The translations under genes and the position numbers were made by a program. A DNA stretch of 64,000 bases, from the NCBI RefSeq assembly GCF_000143415.4, contig NW_003314305.1:894982-958981 (forward strand), given 5' to 3'. Source of the DNA: Selaginella moellendorffii. Taxonomy: Eukaryota > Streptophyta > Lycopodiopsida > Selaginellales > Selaginellaceae. Under the pieces are notes generated by a model. That model saw nothing but the letters and a program-made list of their open reading frames with translations. It did no database searches and was not told the DNA's origin. Below are positions 31,966-42,534 of the stretch, one piece after another; position 1 is the stretch's first letter; every line of letters starts with the position of its first letter.

Positions 31966-33843
31966 ATGGCGTCGTCGACACTGCGATTGGCATCGCTGCT
32001 GCTCTTCCTCTTCTACTTCTGGTACCCCCAGCTCGGCATCGGCTCGAAATTCGCGCACTCGCCGCCCCGCCGGAGGCATTTGCTCCAAGAATCTGCCAGC
32101 AATCCGGAAATATTTCCAGGGAATCACTCCTCGCTGCTGTTTGCGCGCTCCAAATTCTCGGTGGGGAAGCACGACGAGGATCGAGCGCCGTGCGAGGGCG
32201 CCGCCAAGCACAAGGGTTTTTCCAGCCCTTGCTCCTACGCGATGGCACACGAGGACTGCCAATCCGGCGGCCTCTTCGAGTACATCCAGATCTACTACTG
32301 CATCGACGCCGATAATCCACACCCCCGGCTCAAGAACATCCTCTCCTTCCTCGCGATCTCCCTGTGGCTCGTCGCCCTCTTCTACATGCTGGGCAATACC
32401 GCCGCGGACTACTTTTGCTCGTGCCTGGAGCGACTGTCGCAGCTCTTGCGACTGCCGCCCACTGTCGCGGGGGTGACGTTACTGCCACTGGGCAACGGTG
32501 CCGCTGACGTGTTCGCCAGCGTGGCGTCCTTCTCGGGCTCGCACCGTGGCGGCGCCGTGGGCATGAACTCGGTGCTGGGCGGGGCAGTGTTCGTGGTCAC
32601 GGTGGTCACAGGCGTTGTGAACATCCTGGTAGCCAGCGGCGATTTCGCGATCGATGGGCGATGCTTTGTTCGCGACGCGGTGTTCTTCCTGGCGAGCCTG
32701 GGCTACTTGATGATCGTGCTGTGGAAAGGCAGCGTGAGCGTGTGGGAGTCGCTGGGCTACCTGGGGATCTACGTGATCTACGCGCTGGTGGTGGCGGTGT
32801 GGGAGGTCTGGAGGGCCAGATGGGAATCGCGGAGAGGAGATGAAGAATGCGCGGGGGAGTATGCCCGGCTGGAAGGATCCAAGGGGGCCTCGAGCATTGA
32901 GAGGGTGATCACGGTGCCGCCGTGGCTGTGGGCGAACCAGGTGGCGATCTACTCGCAGGAGCAGCAGAGGATCGAGGAGGAGGAGGCAGAGGCAGTGCGG
33001 TCGAGCAGCGAAGAAGAGAAGAAGATGACGCGATCCAAGAGCTTGCTCAAGCTGGGGCGGAAGGCCTCCCAGGTGCTGATCGAGTGGCCGCTCCATCTCC
33101 CTCGCCGGCTCACAATCCCAGTGGTGGACGAATCGCGATGGTCGCGACCTCGCGCGGTGGTGGCCGCCACGCTCGCGCCAATCCTCCTGGTAGCGGTGTG
33201 GAGCGCCCAGAATGGGATGCCTATCACTGGCGATTGCCCGTGGCTGGCGGCGGGGATGCTGGTGGGGATCGTCCTGGGCGTCACCGCCTACTTTACCACG
33301 GTGGACGAGCGTCCGCCGCAGGGTCACGGCACAGCGGCGCTGGTATGGATCGCCGCGGGCTTCTTCATGAGCATGGTGTGGTTTTACGTCATCGCGCGGG
33401 AGCTCGTCGCCGCGCTGGTCAGCCTCGCGGCGCTACTGGGTATCGACGCGGCGATCCTGGGTGTAACCGTGCTGGCGTGGGGCAACTCCATGGGCGACCT
33501 GGTTGCCAACTCAGCGCTGGCGTCCCGCGGTGGTAGCGCCGGCGTCCAGATCGCGATCGCGGGGTGCTACGCCAGCCCCATGTTTAACACGCTGTTTGGG
33601 CTGGGCGTATCGTTTCTCATCGTGGCCGTCCGATCGCACGGCGCGGTGTACGTCATCCCCGGTACGGAGATGGCCATGCTCACATTGGTGTTCCTCGCGG
33701 TGGCCATTTTGATGGCCATTGTGGGCATGACCGTACATAGGATGCGGCCCAGCAAGACGCTGGGCGTGGGGCTCATCGTCTTGTACGGAGCATTTATGGT
33801 GGTGAGAGCCTGCAAGTCGTTTGGTATCACACTAGTATGGTAA
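31966..33843 (+). CDS. Cation/calcium exchanger (CCX, NCKX-like)
   Basis: A single-exon gene of 625 residues with strong GC bias. An N-terminal hydrophobic signal/TM (LLLFLFYFWYPQLGIG) is followed by a Cys-containing luminal loop and then two clusters of about five to six TM helices around a cytosolic loop (about residues 280-390) rich in Glu, Arg and Ser. The two Na/Ca-exchanger alpha repeats are clear: alpha-1 GVTLLPLGNGAADVFAS and alpha-2 LAWGNSMGDLVANSAL. The motifs GNG..D and GNS.GD fit the plant CCX clade of K+-dependent-type exchangers. These move Ca2+, Na+, K+ or Mn2+ across endomembranes or plasma membrane; substrate here is not known. In alpha-1, Ala replaces the common Pro of GNGAPD. 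The upstream region has a TATA-like TTTATATATTTA near 31680. Confidence 0.92.
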   Translation: MASSTLRLASLLLFLFYFWYPQLGIGSKFAHSPPRRRHLLQESASNPEIFPGNHSSLLFARSKFSVGKHDEDRAPCEGAAKHKGFSSPCSYAMAHEDCQSGGLFEYIQIYYCIDADNPHPRLKNILSFLAISLWLVALFYMLGNTAADYFCSCLERLSQLLRLPPTVAGVTLLPLGNGAADVFASVASFSGSHRGGAVGMNSVLGGAVFVVTVVTGVVNILVASGDFAIDGRCFVRDAVFFLASLGYLMIVLWKGSVSVWESLGYLGIYVIYALVVAVWEVWRARWESRRGDEECAGEYARLEGSKGASSIERVITVPPWLWANQVAIYSQEQQRIEEEEAEAVRSSSEEEKKMTRSKSLLKLGRKASQVLIEWPLHLPRRLTIPVVDESRWSRPRAVVAATLAPILLVAVWSAQNGMPITGDCPWLAAGMLVGIVLGVTAYFTTVDERPPQGHGTAALVWIAAGFFMSMVWFYVIARELVAALVSLAALLGIDAAILGVTVLAWGNSMGDLVANSALASRGGSAGVQIAIAGCYASPMFNTLFGLGVSFLIVAVRSHGAVYVIPGTEMAMLTLVFLAVAILMAIVGMTVHRMRPSKTLGVGLIVLYGAFMVVRACKSFGITLVW

Positions 33844-33950
33844 AAAAGAAAAGAGTATAGAGTTTAATCTAAATAGCGATCAAAGATCTTGACACACTGG
33901 CGATTACTTACTGTACATCTTTTTCTACTAACTTATGAAAAAGGAGATTT

Positions 33951-34698
33951 TTACTTTGCTGCAACTCTCTTGGCTCGCTTTGCCGGTGTCACGACCTTCT
34001 TTGGCTTGGATGGAGTAGTGATCTTCTTCGTGACCGCGGGCCTGGAAGATCTCCCGGTGGCTCTAGTGGCTCTAGTATCTTTCACGTCCCGTGACTTTGG
34101 AGCTGGAGCTCTCGGCTTTGGAGCTCGTGAGGAAGGCTTGATCACCTTTACCTTCTTTGCTGGAGATGAAGATGATGCTTTGGGGACCTTGACGACCACT
34201 CTGGCTGGCGCTGGCTTGCGAGACGAGGATTTGGAGGACGCGGACGATGGGAGCTTGAAGGAGTTCTTCACCTTAGTGATCTTACCGCTGTTGCTGAGTG
34301 ATTTGAGCTGGATGGAGAGCATCCTCTTGAAAGAAGTGGGCAGCCCCGAGCTATACTTCTCCACCAGGTACTTGGCGATGGCGTGCTGGCTCGAGCCAGT
34401 GCGTTCCTTAAGAAAAGAAATCGCTTCCATGACCATCTAAAGTAGAGACCAAGAACAAATACACACTCGATCAATCAAGCTATAGAAACAAAGAAGAGAT
34501 TTTTACCTCGACATAAGGCGGGTGATGGATGCTGGTGTTCTTCGACGACTTGGGCTTTGGATCCTTCTTCACTGGCGCCACGATTTTCTGCTCATCCGGC
34601 TTCGCTTGATCCTTGGCGGAAGCTTGCTTCGCTCGCGATGGCTTCCTGTTGGGCTTTGCTGTAGTAGCCTCACCCACGGCTTCCACTGCCACTGCCAT
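33951..34698 (-). CDS. Linker histone H1
   Basis: Two exons, 34507-34698 and 33951-34436, joined in phase (HHPPYVE|MVMEAI), 225 residues. A Lys/Pro/Ala-rich N-terminal tail (KPSRAKQASAKDQAKPDEQK) precedes the winged-helix globular domain (about residues 57-125: HPPYVEMVMEAISFLKE, GSSQHAIAKYLVEKY, LSNSGKITKVKNSFKL). The C-terminal tail is long and basic, with repeated K/R-P-A/S-K motifs (TPSKPKKVVTPAKRAKRV). It binds linker DNA and compacts chromatin in the nucleus. The intron inside the globular domain after PYVE is one I recall for plant H1 genes. Its 3' end is 107 bp from that of the convergent CCX gene. Confidence 0.95.
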
Positions 34699-35114
34699 AT
34701 CGATCGATCACACCACTCTCTGGAAAGAAAGAAGAGGAATTTCTGCTCGATCACACAACCCAGCTGAGAAATCCGCGGCGATTGCCACCCGTACTGCTAG
34801 CTAGGGTCTGGGGAACGAGGATAAGGAACAGGGGATTTCTTATAGCGAAGCTCCGCAAGCTCCCATTGGCCTGTGCTTGTTGGCGCGGATCGATCCCATT
34901 CAACCAGAGCCGTTGGATCGAAAAGCATCAACGGGCAGCGCCACGAATACCATGATTTAAATCCAAGCATTAAGCTGGCAGGATTACTTGGACGCAACAG
35001 CTTAACCTTCGCAGAAGCAAAGCCAAAGAATAAAACTCCACTCTTTTACCGTTGAAAGTGCTGACCATAGAAAAGTCAACCATGTCTGACTAGCTCGAGT
35101 TCTTTGATCCACAC
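34699..35114. other. Promoter region of histone H1
   Basis: About 400 bp between the H1 start and the 3' end of the acetyl-CoA synthetase gene. It must hold the H1 promoter; no firm TATA box or histone-specific element was identified. Confidence 0.4.
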
Positions 35115-38100
35115 TCATTTTTCCGTGAATTCGATGAGCTGAGCGACGACGCCAGGATCGGCCAAGGTGCTGATGTCTCCCAGATCATCCAGCTGCTTGG
35201 AGGCGATCTTGCGGAGAATTCTTCGCATGATCTTGCCGCTCCTCGTCTTTGGCAGGCCGGGGGCCCAGTGGATCGCGTCTGGAGCAGCGAAAGCTCCAAT
35301 CTGCGGTGTACACACATTACGATTACCCGAGAAAACTTTCGCCACAACACCTCCTCTTACCTGGCATCGCACAGTTGATATCAAGCTCGACTTTAAATCT
35401 GCCGTGTACTCGACTCCTTCGTTGAGTGTCACGAAGGCATAGATTCCCTGACCCTTGACCTGCGAGGAGTTTCAAGATGAGATTGATACTTCAAAATGAG
35501 CTCTTGTTTTACCTCGTGATCGATGCCAACCACGGCAGCCTCGGCTGCCAGAGGATGCGCGACAAGAGCCGACTCTACTTCAGCAGTGCCAATGCGGTGT
35601 CCACTGCACAGCCCCACAACTCCAGTTACTTGAGCTGCAACAAAACAAATCCAGAGAAACAGACAAAACGTTACCTCACGTTGATAACGTCGTCCACACG
35701 GCCTGTCAACCAGTAGTAGCCATCTTTATCCCTGAATGGAATAGAGAGAAATAGTCAGAAAGAGCAAACGACCGAAGTTTGAAAGCAATAGACCTGCGAC
35801 AGCCGTCGCCGCTGAAGTAGAATCCTTTGAAAGGAGCGAAATAGGTAGTTTCGTATCGCGCGTGATCACCGTAAAGACTTCGAAATATGCCCGGCCAAGA
35901 GGCTTTCATGCACAGGAATCCCGTGCATTCTCCGTCGAGTTCCTTGCCATTCTCGTCCACGACTGCTGGCTGCCACGACAAAAAACGCAACCGTATCAAG
36001 GAACGCAGATACCGGAAAGAGATGAATACCTGTACACCGAAGAAAGGTAGCGTGGCTGAGCCCGGCTTCAGAGGCCAACAGCCAGGTAAGGGTGTTATCT
36101 GGAAGAAAACAAGAGTGAAATGCCTTTTTGGTGTCGACAAGAATATGTACCATGAAGCCACCGGTCTCTGTTTGCCACCAGGTGTCTGCAATGGGACAGC
36201 GACTATCACCGACAACTTCGAAATACCACCTGGAAAGCACCATCTTTAAATAACGCAGCATGCTCAAAGGTGGGAGCCCATACCTCCACGCGCTTGGATT
36301 GATCGGTTCACCGACGCTTCCTAAAACGCGCAAGGACTTTCGCGAATGCCGTTTCACTGGCTGGAAACAAGAAAATTCTTCAACGATTCACAGAATAAGG
36401 TAATCAATACCTCATCTCCTGATCTCATCAATGCTCGAATCGCTGTCGGGGCCGTGTAGAAAATGGTAACGTGGTATTTGTCCACAATCTCCCAACACCG
36501 ACCAGCGTCGGGGTAATTTGGAACCTACACAAAGAGCCAAGTGAGTTCACGAGACAACCGGGCAAATACGAATGCTGACCCCCTCAAAGATCAAGACAGT
36601 CGCTTTGTTCAATAAAGGGCCATAAGTGACGTAGCTGTGACCAGTGATCCATCCGCAATCTGCAGTACACCTGACATGGCATTACCTTGACTCGTGAAAC
36701 AGTAACAAAAAATAAAACATTGTTGAAAAGTATACTTACCAGTAGACATCTCCGTCATGGTAATCGAAGGCATGCTTGAACGTTGTGGCAGTATAGACCA
36801 TATAGCCACCAGTTGTGTGTAGCACTCCCTGAGAAAATCAAGCATTCAGTTTTCGAGTATCTCATGAGAAAACCACCTTTGGTTTCCCAGTGCTGCCACT
36901 GGTGTACAGCAAAAACAAAGGATCCTCCGCGTCTACCCATTCCACTGGACAATCAGTGGGATAATTTGGAACGACATCCTAGAAACGTGAAGCAAAGAGC
37001 CCGATAAAAAAAAGAGAGACCAGAGAGATCAAATACCTGCCACCACACATCCCTTTTCTCTTTCCAGGGAGTGTCTTCTCTCTTGATCGCTAATTTATTA
37101 TCATATGTCAAACAGTAATCTGCACAAAATCGCCAGTATGTTATCCACAAGCAGACGAAAATCGAGCATAATCAGTTTCTAGTACCTACAGAATGGCCAC
37201 CCTCCTGTACACATCGATTTAAAGCATCATCTACAATTTCCTTAAGTTTGATAAGCTTTGGGCCCCGTTTTACACCACTGGTCGTGAGCAGAACCTTTGG
37301 CTTGCAATCCAGAATTCGTTGGGCAAGCGATTCAGCAGAGAAACCAGCGAACACGACCTGCAAGAACGAGCATTATATAACACACAAAGAAGGAAGAACG
37401 TACCGAATGAACAGCGCCAATGCGAGCACAGGCAAGCATTGCTATAGGCAACTCGAGGAGCATTGGCATATAGATTGCTACAGTGTCTCCTTTCTTGATT
37501 CCCACAGCGAGCAAATAGTTTGAGAGCTGATCACTACAAAGCTTTAGAACAAATGCTGCGCGAGAAAAGCGATAAACGACGTACCTGACAAACGCGATCG
37601 AGAAGCTCTTTGTACGTTAGCTTCATATCAAATCCTGGATCATTTCCTTCCCACAGGAGAGCAACGTCGTCACCCCTGCCCGCCTCTACATGCCGATCCA
37701 CAGCATTGTAGCAAATGTTGGTACACCCTCCTTTAAACCACTGAGAGAGAAGTTCTACCAAGAGCATGGCAAGTTTACTCCACTTTGAAAGCATACCTCC
37801 ACACGAATTTCTCCCTTGCGAACGTCCAAATTCTCGGTATGAGCTTTGCTCTCTTCCCACTTGGATTTCCAGAAGAACTGCGACGCGGTGTGCGACCAGA
37901 ATCCATCGGGATCATCCACGGAATTTTTGTACAGTGCTGCGTACTACAAGTACGGCTATGAGAGGGGAAAATTCGAGAGATAGCGATGGATCATACCTGT
38001 TCTCTGGACGACAATAGAGCGGATTTTTTGAAAGTTTCCGACGCATCAAACAGCTCCTCGGCATCATCCGCGACGACACACTCGGCCTCCATTGCGTCGA

Positions 38101-38305
38101 TCTTCCCGGAGGCGCCATTGCTGGCCTTGACAGCGGCGGCGGCCTGTCGTCCCATGCCGGTGGAGGCGATCGACGCAGCGCCGGGCAAGAATCGCCGCTG
38201 GCCGGATCCAAAATTCGCAAAACCTAGCGCTGGAGCTCCACAGCGAGAATAAAACCCTAGATCTTGACACACCAGTGGCAGTTGAATTTGGAGCTCTCTC
38301 ACCAT
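35115..38305 (-). CDS. ACS: Acetyl-CoA synthetase (acetate-CoA ligase, AMP-forming)
   Basis: Well over a dozen exons on the minus strand, from MVRELQIQL (exon 1 37997-38305) to FTEK stop (last exon 35115-35300). Recognisable segments in order are: a Ser/Ala/Arg-rich N-terminal extension that looks like a plastid transit peptide; the N-terminal ACS domain ([32 protein letters not shown]); [35 protein letters not shown]; the AMP-binding motif region; [60 protein letters not shown]; and the C-terminal [15 protein letters not shown] with the catalytic, acetylation-prone Lys. It converts acetate, ATP and CoA to acetyl-CoA. In plants the enzyme is usually plastidial or peroxisomal-adjacent and clears acetate/feeds fatty acids. 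The gene appears intact. Confidence 0.93.
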
Positions 38306-38428
38306 CGCTGCTAATGCCCGAAAATATTTCCAGATGCGCAGTATATTCTAGTCGTCGGATAAAGTCAAACGAATCGAGGCCGTTGCGGGAGCCATTTAAT
38401 CTGGACCGTTGGAATTCGATTGATTGAA

Positions 38429-40952
38429 TCAAGACCGTCCATTTTCTAGACTTTGGCGGTCTTTACTCGCGACGAATGCTACTCTGCATCTTTGATAATC
38501 CATGACGAGGACAAACGAACGAAGAAGCTGCTCGCAAAGAATTCCTCCAGTGTAGGCCGAGAAGCTCACCATTCCCCCCTCGCCTTTGAAAAATAGAGCT
38601 TTGATGTTCTTAAAGACATGATCGCCCAGCTCGAAGCTAGGCAGTGTTCCATACAAGGCCTAGAAGAAGAAAAAGAGAAACCAAAATGAAAGATGGATCC
38701 AAAGTTTGGAGTGAATTGGAGGAGTACCTGGATACCACTGCTCGCATTTACTCCCTTGACTTTGGCTTCCAGGAAGGAATTGGAGTTTCCTTCTAGCAGC
38801 TTATACTTCTCGACGGTGCTGTTGGGGAAGATCACGTCTACGCCTCCAGCTCCTGTGTCAAGTAGAAACAATGTCTCGTGGCCGTTAAATTTCGCTGGAA
38901 CATGAGGGACATTCTCTAGCATGCGCATCCTCTGCACAGAAAAAAATAATGGATTTATTTCCCATCGAGGAGGAAAATGGACGGACTTACCACAAAGCTT
39001 TGGTTCTTAGGAAACTGATAGGTGGCTGCGTTGAAAAGTGATAACGTCTTTTGGGTCATGGACATCTACAAAAGAAATCGAACAATGTAGCCTTGAAACA
39101 TTTTTAGAGCCTCGTCTTTACCTCTACTACGCAATGATAAAACAAGTCGAAGCCGCAAATTCCTGCTACCGGTTGCACTCCTCTTACGACACCATCCATT
39201 GCTACCTGCAGATAAGTTTATGTGAGACTGGAGAACGACAGGTTTTTCCTACTTCGATGTATAGCGGGTTGGTGATTTTTAGTCGTCCAAGCTGAAATTC
39301 TCGGCCACGAACAAACTTACTCTTCACCTGATGGCAAGTATTACTATTTTGCATTCTTGGCATGATAGTTTACCTGAGTCTCTACACCCGTTACGTATAT
39401 CTCCCCGAATTCCGCCATTGAAAATCTGTCTCCCTGGACAAGAATTTCAAGTTAAAAAAGAACAATCTGGAGCCATTTTGTTTGTACCACGCCAGGAGCG
39501 AGAGAAAGACCACTGGCGCCGGTATCGACCACAAAATATCTGTAACATAACATGAGACCTCATAACACAAAAAAAAAAAAAAAGAAGAGAAGAGTCTGTG
39601 ACTTTACCCAATGTCCTGACCGTCAATCAAAGGCTTTACTACGTAGTGTCCGCTAACGGTTTGAATCATCTGTCACACCAAAGTTATAATGGAAGCTCTT
39701 ACACAAGAAAGACACATACATACCTTCACAGTTGAAGAAATGTCTTCGTCAAATTCAACCACGGGCCTTCGTTTGTTATGCCTTGCTATCTGGGGTGTGG
39801 ATGGAACCGTAAACAAGCTTTGAGAAATTCTGGCAGCTTCAGCACGACTTGCAATAGTAGTGTCTTTTCCACCAGCTGGTGGATATCGCACAGTCGAGCA
39901 CGGCATTCGATACCGACGACCAGGCTGCAAAATTGATCTGAAAACTTCATTCTCCTAATCAGCTCGTCCTAGAGGATTATGAGTTATAAGTACCAGAATG
40001 CATCGCCAATCGGAGTACTCCCACACGTCCTCCCCACCAAAAACTTGTGTTCTCATTTGAGTTGGAAGCCAAGTGTCTGTATCCACATGAACACGAGCCA
40101 GTACCTATCATGTTTCCGAAGAACGGGAGCAAGAACAGGAGAAGAGCAATTTTGTTTTCAATGAACTAAAGTTGGAGTGGAAAACATACCTTCGAGTCTT
40201 TCAAGTGTACTTCGAAAATCTTCTCTGAAGGAGAATCCTTGTCCAGCTCGATGCTCAGCTTCGTCTGTCCACCGGCTGAAATCCAAAAGCCTGTTCTTAG
40301 CCAAGTTGTCAGCAAACTCGTCTGCAAGGTCAGTATGATAAGATTTTCGATCTTCGGAGAATCTATGAAACCAAACCTCTAGATCGTCCAAATCTAGCGA
40401 CGTAACTCGTCCGGCATAGTCGGCATGCCATGGCCTGCTAGTGCCATCGTATCCTCCATCAACAGTGACTTCCTCGCTATCGAATTTCTCGTAAAACCGG
40501 CCATCGGAACTCCACGACAAATTCCACTCTCCAGTAAGACCCATGAAAGTTTGTTCTCCTACACCATCGAAACTAAAATTCCTCAGCTAGACAATGCAAT
40601 CCTGCGAGAACTCACCAGTGACAGTAAATTGCTCGTTGCCAGCAATGTCATCGATCCCCATCGCCTCGCGCATTTTCTCCAAGCACTGCTCCACGGACAA
40701 AACCTGGCGATGCTCGAGCTCCTGGACCTGCATCGAGCACTGGGACTGGCACAGCCGCGCGGCATCGCGCCTGCGCCTGCCGGAGAACCCTAAACCCCAC
40801 AATGGAGCTGCCGCGACCTGGAGAATCAAGCCCTGCTTCCCAATCGCCCGGTTCACAGGCCCTGCTTGTGAGAATCCATAGCGCTTCAATCGATTTCCGC
40901 TGGAAATCACGATGGAGGACGATGGCGCGGCGCAATAAGCTCCGACTGCCAT
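38429..40952 (-). CDS. Retropepsin-like aspartyl protease with two protease domains, probably organelle-targeted
   Basis: About ten exons. The start is taken at MAVGAYCAAPSS (40952), since the codon further upstream is GTG. The N-terminus is Ser/Arg/Gly-rich and resembles a plastid transit peptide. It is followed by a plant-type region (VTGEWNLSWSSDGRFYEKF, GTSRPWHADYAG) of the kind found in bacterial-derived aspartyl proteases. Two separate retropepsin active sites are visible: FVVDTGASGLSL (near 39500) and LFLLDTGAGGVDVIF (near 38860). Each is D-T-G-A-(S/G)-G. The C-terminal exon (about 38429-38656) has FELGDHVFKNIKAL and DYQRCRVAFV, typical of the flap/C-terminal part of such folds. A single chain with both halves could act as an internal dimer. 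Substrate unknown. Intact where checked. Confidence 0.75.
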
Positions 40953-41316
40953 TGCCTCCACAAAAATTCCCTAGAAACGCTACTAATGACCTAGCCGTTG
41001 GATGCCAGATCCGACGGACAGCATTGTGCCACGTATTTATATCATCGGACACTGCTTAAATACTGCCCGTTAATTAACGCCACTACGTGGAGCTTCTATG
41101 ACATGTGGCGGCTGGAGATTTGTCGACGTCGGCACTTTTCGCCGACGTGGCGATGGTGTGCCAATTTTCTTGGACGGAGTTAGGGCTCTTGGAGAGATGA
41201 GCTTGAAGCGATTGGAGGCCGCGGCTAGAGGCATTCAAATCTTTCCGGGACGCGCTGGCGACTGGATCATGCCCGGATCGTGGATCTTTCCCGCATTGTA
41301 GCTCCTAATTGGAGCG

Positions 41317-42401
41317 ATGGATTTGTCCGGGGCGATGGCAGTGGATCTCAAGAAGGTAGGCATCGAAATCGCTTCCAATGCCGGATTATCGCCCTGAGGA
41401 TTGATCTTTTTGCAATCTAGAGCATGTCGCAGGCGTACAGGAGGCCAGGATCGAAAGAAGAGGGCCAGAATGGGAGCGACGCGGCGGCGCCCAATCCTTA
41501 CAGCAGTCCAGCCTCGTCGATGACCAGTGCCTCCTCGCTGAGCAAATCTGGGAACCAAAGGGCGGAAGCGATCGCCGAGGCTCATCGAGGGAGAGTGGAG
41601 GCCGAGGCACAGGCTTATTTGGATGCTACCATGCGCAAGACCGAAGCTCGAGCTCAGCGTCTACAGGTATGGGAAAAGATTTCCTTGCTCGATCACTTAC
41701 CTGCGTTCTTTGCTTCTCTTTTCCAGGATAAAGTCGAGAGGCAAAGAATGTACGAGGAAGCTAAAGCTCTTGAGAGTCACAAAAGGGAGGAGCAGCGAGC
41801 GGATCAAGTGGTTCACAATGCGGAGGTAAGCTCCAATTCCTGGTGTGTAGATATTTCTTTTGTGATCGATTGTTCTCGATCCAGCTAGATAGAAGCAGAT
41901 ACTTCTCTTGTGATCGATTGTTCTTGATCGAGCTAGATAGAAGTAGATAATTCTCTTGTGATCGGTTGTTCTTGGTCGAGCTAGATAGAAGTAGATAATT
42001 CTCTTGTGATCGCTTGTTCTTGATCGAGCTAGATTTTTAATTCCTGTTCTACGACTATAGACTAACAATTCATCTACAGGTAAAGGCTGATAAGATCCTG
42101 GCAAGAGCTCGGCAAGAGTCGCAGAGAATAAAATCCCATGCGAACGAGGAAACCGAGAAATCCATAGCCAACGCGCATACAAAAGCCGAAAGGGTACTCT
42201 TTTCTTCTTCTCATTCTTTGTTCTAGCACTGACCAAACTTTTTTCGTTTAGATGAAAGCCGAGATCGAAGAGGCAAAGCGCAGAGAGCTCGCGGACATTG
42301 TCGATCGCGTCCAGCAAATGATCGTCATTGGGCAGCTCCCCAGCCAACACGAGCCCAGCAATCTGGTGAAGAAGGTGAAGCAATTTGCTTGCTACATTTG
42401 A
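41317..42401 (+). CDS. Small Ala/Glu-rich coiled-coil protein, unknown
   Basis: Five exons: 41317-41355, 41421-41666, 41727-41825, 42080-42193 and 42252-42401 (648 bp, 215 residues). After a Ser/Pro-rich N-terminal third (NPYSSPASSMTSASSLSKSG), the protein is one long charged helix (RVEAEAQAYLDATMRKTEAR, RARQESQRIKSHANEETEKS) ending QFACYI. The helix is strongly coiled-coil-like. Its layout, a disordered N-terminus followed by a helical charged C-terminal part with a near-terminal Cys, recalls remorins, but no specific remorin signature is obvious; I do not assign it. Its divergent partner is the protease gene, with starts 365 bp apart. Exons are in phase and intact. Confidence 0.75.
41850..42035. 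repeat. 48-bp tandem repeat in an intron
   Basis: About four head-to-tail copies of a 48-bp unit (TCTCTTGTGATCGATTGTTC followed by TTGATCGAGCTAGATAGAAG) fill the third intron of the coiled-coil gene. The unit length is a multiple of three, so the antisense strand stays open as a repetitive peptide. No coding role is suggested. Confidence 0.85.
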
Positions 42402-42534
42402 GAACTTCAACTTAAAGCAGGGAGTCATCACACATTCCCTAGAAAGAACTTCCACTTTTTTTCTACGAGTTCTTCCGGGATCCGTGGAACGAATGCTCAT
42501 CGTGAAAACTTTCACGTATTGCTAGAAAGAATGG

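Noticed and set aside
32479-33327. Long minus-strand ORF (282 codons) and several plus-strand alternates inside the CCX gene
   Set aside because: They are shadows of the very GC-rich exchanger gene; composition (His/Arg/Pro-rich) and lack of domains show no coding signal.
41697-42515. 272-codon minus-strand ORF
   Set aside because: It runs antisense to the coiled-coil gene and through the 48-bp intron repeat; the repetitive peptide comes from the repeat.
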